Origin: an uncultured Mycoplasmatota bacterium
GTDB taxonomy: Bacteria > Bacillota_I > Bacilli_A > RF39 > UBA660
Direction: 5' to 3'
NCBI GenBank assembly: GCA_948469295.1
Contig: CAOKLK010000014.1
Span: 1-8,854 of the forward strand
DNA: 8,854 nucleotides
In this document: piece by piece, positions 6,488 to 8,854 of the stretch
Layout of the letters: every line of letters starts with the position of its first letter
Position numbering within the stretch: the first letter of the stretch is position 1
Notes under the pieces: model-generated
The model's database searches: none
The model's input: only the letters and a program-made list of their open reading frames with translations
Told to the model about the DNA's origin: nothing
Position numbers and translations under genes: made by a program

Positions 6488-7273
6488 ATGGCAAAAGTAA
6501 TATCTTTAGTAAATCAAAAAGGTGGAGTAGGAAAAACAACGACAAGTATTAATCTTGCAGCTGCTCTAGGAAAAGAAGGAAAAAAGACTCTTTTATTAGA
6601 TCTAGACCCTCAAGGAAATGCATCCTCAGGATTAGGATTAAATGCCAATGATTTCAAAAAAGATATTTATGATGTCATTACAGGAAATTGTGAAATAGGA
6701 AGTGCAATTATCAAGACAAAATTCAAAAATCTATCTGTCGTTCCTGCAACAATTAATCTAGCTGGAGTCGATGTAGAATTTGTAAAAAAAATGTTAGAAG
6801 ATAATACATTTCGTCAAAATGAACAACTAAGAAATGCCCTAGAAACTATTAAAAACAATTTCGACTACATCATTATCGACTGCCAACCTTCATTAGGGAT
6901 TTCAACAATGAATGCTTTAGTAGCAAGTGATTCCGTAATTATTCCAGTGCAATGTGAATATTTTGCCCTAGAAGGAATTACTCAATTACTAAATTCCATC
7001 ATTTTAGTACAAACCAACATGAATCCCGAACTTCGTATTGAAGGAGTATTACTGACGATGTTAGATGGAAGAACCAATATTGGATTAGAAATTATTGAAG
7101 AAGTAAGAAAATGTTTTAAAAGTAAAGTGTTTAATACTATTATACCAAGACTTGTTAGATTAGTAGAAGCTCCAAGTCATGGAAAACCAATTAGTGATTA
7201 TGATCCAACCAGTCGCGCAACCCTTGCATATCAAAATCTCGCAAAGGAAGTGATTAGTAGAAATGGAAACTAA
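6488..7273 (+). CDS. parA: Chromosome-partitioning ATPase ParA/Soj
   Basis: ParA (Soj in Bacillus) is a deviant Walker A ATPase that dimerises on ATP, binds DNA nonspecifically, and works with ParB to segregate origins and, in Firmicutes, to modulate DnaA. The 261-residue product shows KGGVGKTT (11-18), with signature Lys11 and catalytic Lys16; a Walker A' strand LLLDLDPQGN (35-44); and a Walker B-like strand IIIDCQPSLG (128-137), where the usual DCPPSLG has Gln for the first Pro. The C-terminal RLVRLVEAPSHGKPI and SRATLAYQNLAKEV are typical of the Soj group. It lacks the N-terminal DNA-binding extension of plasmid P1-type ParA, so it is the short chromosomal form. The start follows GAAGGTGAG (6476-6484). 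It overlaps parB by 11 bases, and the two are surely co-expressed. Confidence 0.96.
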   Translation: MAKVISLVNQKGGVGKTTTSINLAAALGKEGKKTLLLDLDPQGNASSGLGLNANDFKKDIYDVITGNCEIGSAIIKTKFKNLSVVPATINLAGVDVEFVKKMLEDNTFRQNEQLRNALETIKNNFDYIIIDCQPSLGISTMNALVASDSVIIPVQCEYFALEGITQLLNSIILVQTNMNPELRIEGVLLTMLDGRTNIGLEIIEEVRKCFKSKVFNTIIPRLVRLVEAPSHGKPISDYDPTSRATLAYQNLAKEVISRNGN

Positions 7274-8153
7274 AAGAAAAGCATTAGGAAAAGGATTAGA
7301 ACAATTATTTTCAAATGAAGTAATAAACTTTGATAACTTTGAAAAAGATATCATTAACGAAGCAAAGTCCAATGATATTATTGAAATTCCGATCAATGAA
7401 ATTCGAAGCAATCCGTATCAACCCAGAAAAACATTTGTAGATGATACATTAAATGAATTAGCAGAATCCATTAAAGAAGTGGGTGTAGTTCAACCAATAC
7501 TAGTGAAAAAAAGTATCAAAGGATATGAACTAATTGCTGGAGAAAGAAGAACAAAAGCTGCAAAATTAGCAGGATTAGAAACAATACCAGCCATTATAAA
7601 AGAATTTAGTGACCAAGAAATGATGGAAATTGCTTTAATAGAAAATATCCAAAGAGAAGACTTAAATCCAATCGATGAAGCAAACGCTTTTCAAAATATT
7701 ATTAAAGTAAGTGGTTTCACCCAAGAAGAATTTGCCAGAAAGTTCGGAAAAAGTAGAAGTTATGTTACAAATTTATTGGGACTATTAAATTTACCGAATA
7801 ATACCAAAAGATTAGTACAAGATAAAAAAATTAGCATGGGACATGCAAGAGCATTAAGCAAAATCGAAGACAATATGAAAATAGATGAACTCGCAACAAA
7901 AGTAGTAGTAAATTCCATAAGTGTTCGAGATTTAGAAAAAATTATAGCAGAAGAAGACCTTCCCAAAAAGAACAAAATAGTCAGAGTAGCAGAAACCAAA
8001 AACATACGTAATGCTATTTACGAGCGAGTTCTAAGAGAAAAAGTAGGAACTAAGGTAAAAATCAATCAACGAAAAATAGAAATACCTTATGATTCAGAAA
8101 AAGATTTAGAACGAATTCTAGATATTTTAGGAATTCGTATTGAAGGAGAATAA
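7263..8153 (+). CDS. parB: Chromosome-partitioning protein ParB/Spo0J
   Basis: ParB is a CTP-dependent DNA clamp that loads at parS sites near the origin, spreads, recruits SMC and stimulates ParA. In the 296 residues: the basic N-terminal ParA-activating peptide KALGKGLEQLF (6-16), the ParB/Srx-like domain from about 40 with NPYQPRKTF (50-58), the CTP-binding GERR motif (93-96, in GERRTKAAKLAGL), ENIQREDLNPIDEA (127-140), a helix-turn-helix for parS at about 153-175 (TQEEFARKFGKSRSYVTNLL), GHARAL (193-198), and a C-terminal dimerisation region to 296. ParB is chosen over the related Noc because it is paired with ParA and has the LGKGL peptide. ATG 7263 lies inside the end of parA, 12 bases after AAAGGAAG (7243-7250), a longer spacing than its neighbours have. 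The mscS gene starts one base after its stop. Confidence 0.96.
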   Translation: METKRKALGKGLEQLFSNEVINFDNFEKDIINEAKSNDIIEIPINEIRSNPYQPRKTFVDDTLNELAESIKEVGVVQPILVKKSIKGYELIAGERRTKAAKLAGLETIPAIIKEFSDQEMMEIALIENIQREDLNPIDEANAFQNIIKVSGFTQEEFARKFGKSRSYVTNLLGLLNLPNNTKRLVQDKKISMGHARALSKIEDNMKIDELATKVVVNSISVRDLEKIIAEEDLPKKNKIVRVAETKNIRNAIYERVLREKVGTKVKINQRKIEIPYDSEKDLERILDILGIRIEGE

Positions 8154-8154
8154 A

Positions 8155-8854
8155 ATGACTATAATTGAAAATGTTCTTGCCTTTTTTCTTCAAGAAAAAA
8201 TAATTGGACCAATCATTATTCTTATTGTAGGAACCATATTAATAAAAATCATTAAAAATGCCATGAAGAAAATAGTAAACCATGGACAAACTGGATACGA
8301 AATCAAAAGAAGAAACACCATTATAGAATTAATTAATAATATCGTAAAATACTTTATTTATATCCTAATGGTAATATTTATCCTTAACATTTATGGAGTT
8401 GATACAAGATCAATTATAGCAAGTCTTGGAGTAGCAGGAGTAATTTTAGGATTTGCTCTACAATCTACTGTAGAAGACTTAATTAGTGGAATTTCCATTA
8501 TCATGGAAAACTATTTTGTAATAGGCGACATTGTCACTTATGATAATTTCACTGGTGAAGTAATTGAAATGGGCTTAAAAAGTACCAAGATTCGAAAAGC
8601 AAGTGGAGAAGTATACATTATTGCCAACCGAAATATTAATTCAATTATCAACATCAGTCAACAAAAAGCTGGATTAATAATTAAAGTACCAACTGCTTAC
8701 GAAGAAGATACTTTAAAAATAGAAGAAATATTAAAAGAAGTTGTGGAAGAAACAAAAAAAATGCCCAATGTTTATAAAGAAAGCAAATACTTAGGATTAG
8801 ATGAAATGTCAGATTCAAGTATTAATTATGCAATATTAATTTATTTCAAACAAG
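8155..8854 (+). CDS. Small-conductance mechanosensitive channel, MscS family (3' end outside window)
   Basis: MscS channels open under membrane tension to release solutes on hypo-osmotic shock. The frame starts at ATG 8155, five bases after GAAGGAGAA (8142-8150), and stays open to the right edge, so 233 residues are seen; family members of this YkuT-like size (about 270-290) would need a few dozen more. Hydrophobic segments lie at about 15-33 and 60-80, followed by the pore helix TM3 (about 85-115) with SLGVAGVILGFALQ (90-103), the Gly/Ala packing pattern of MscS. The beta domain follows (DIVTYDNFTGEVIEMGLKST, 125-144), then the start of the alpha/beta vestibule. The usual IPN of the beta domain reads IAN (156-158). 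It is one base downstream of parB; parB-mscS adjacency is seen in several Firmicutes such as staphylococci, where DUF951 and ychF genes follow, so these may lie beyond the edge. Confidence 0.93.
   Translation, partial: MTIIENVLAFFLQEKIIGPIIILIVGTILIKIIKNAMKKIVNHGQTGYEIKRRNTIIELINNIVKYFIYILMVIFILNIYGVDTRSIIASLGVAGVILGFALQSTVEDLISGISIIMENYFVIGDIVTYDNFTGEVIEMGLKSTKIRKASGEVYIIANRNINSIINISQQKAGLIIKVPTAYEEDTLKIEEILKEVVEETKKMPNVYKESKYLGLDEMSDSSINYAILIYFKQ

Overview
The window is a very AT-rich (about 25-30% GC by eye) stretch of bacterial chromosome in which every gene lies on the + strand. Recognisable genes, in order: prfB (release factor 2, with its programmed frameshift), a YitT-family membrane protein, tilS (tRNA-Ile lysidine synthetase), ftsH (membrane AAA+ protease), an unrecognised 159-residue lysine-rich protein, parA/soj, parB/spo0J and the 5' part of an mscS-type mechanosensitive channel gene. 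The left edge holds the 3' end of an unidentified gene. Gene content, strong AGGAGG-type ribosome binding sites and the tilS-ftsH and parAB-mscS pairings point to a low-GC Firmicute (Bacilli/Erysipelotrichia/RF39-like). It is not a UGA-as-Trp mollicute: prfB is intact and uses UGA as its regulatory stop. The lineage is inferred from gene content; no rRNA is present to fix it.

Layout. 1-290: end of an unknown gene, with a weak A/T hairpin across its stop. 317-2285: an extended -10 promoter lies almost on top of the prfB ribosome binding site, then prfB and the yitT-like gene, separated by a single base. 2293-5696: a sigma-A-like promoter drives tilS and ftsH, which overlap by 17 nt; a second possible promoter lies in the tail of tilS, and a textbook hairpin plus T-run ends ftsH. 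5811-6340: a good promoter and a monocistronic unknown gene. 6427-8854: a promoter, then parA, parB and mscS, tightly packed (11-nt overlap, then a 1-nt gap) and running off the right edge.

How the genes work together. The window carries housekeeping functions: translation termination, decoding of AUA codons (important in so AT-rich a genome), membrane protein quality control, chromosome segregation and osmotic safety. The gene set joins blocks that lie apart in Bacillus subtilis. The usual hpt (hypoxanthine phosphoribosyltransferase) gene between tilS and ftsH is absent.

No clear novel defence or mobile system is present. The points most worth following are a Rho_N/SAP-like helical tail on FtsH, the unknown 159-residue protein with its own promoter, the possible coupling of yitT translation to the prfB autoregulatory frameshift, very short predicted leaders, and exclusive use of TAA as terminating stop. 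No tRNA, rRNA, CRISPR array, insertion sequence or clear replication origin was seen. No gene-free stretch exceeds 300 bases; the longest is the roughly 200 bases after ftsH.
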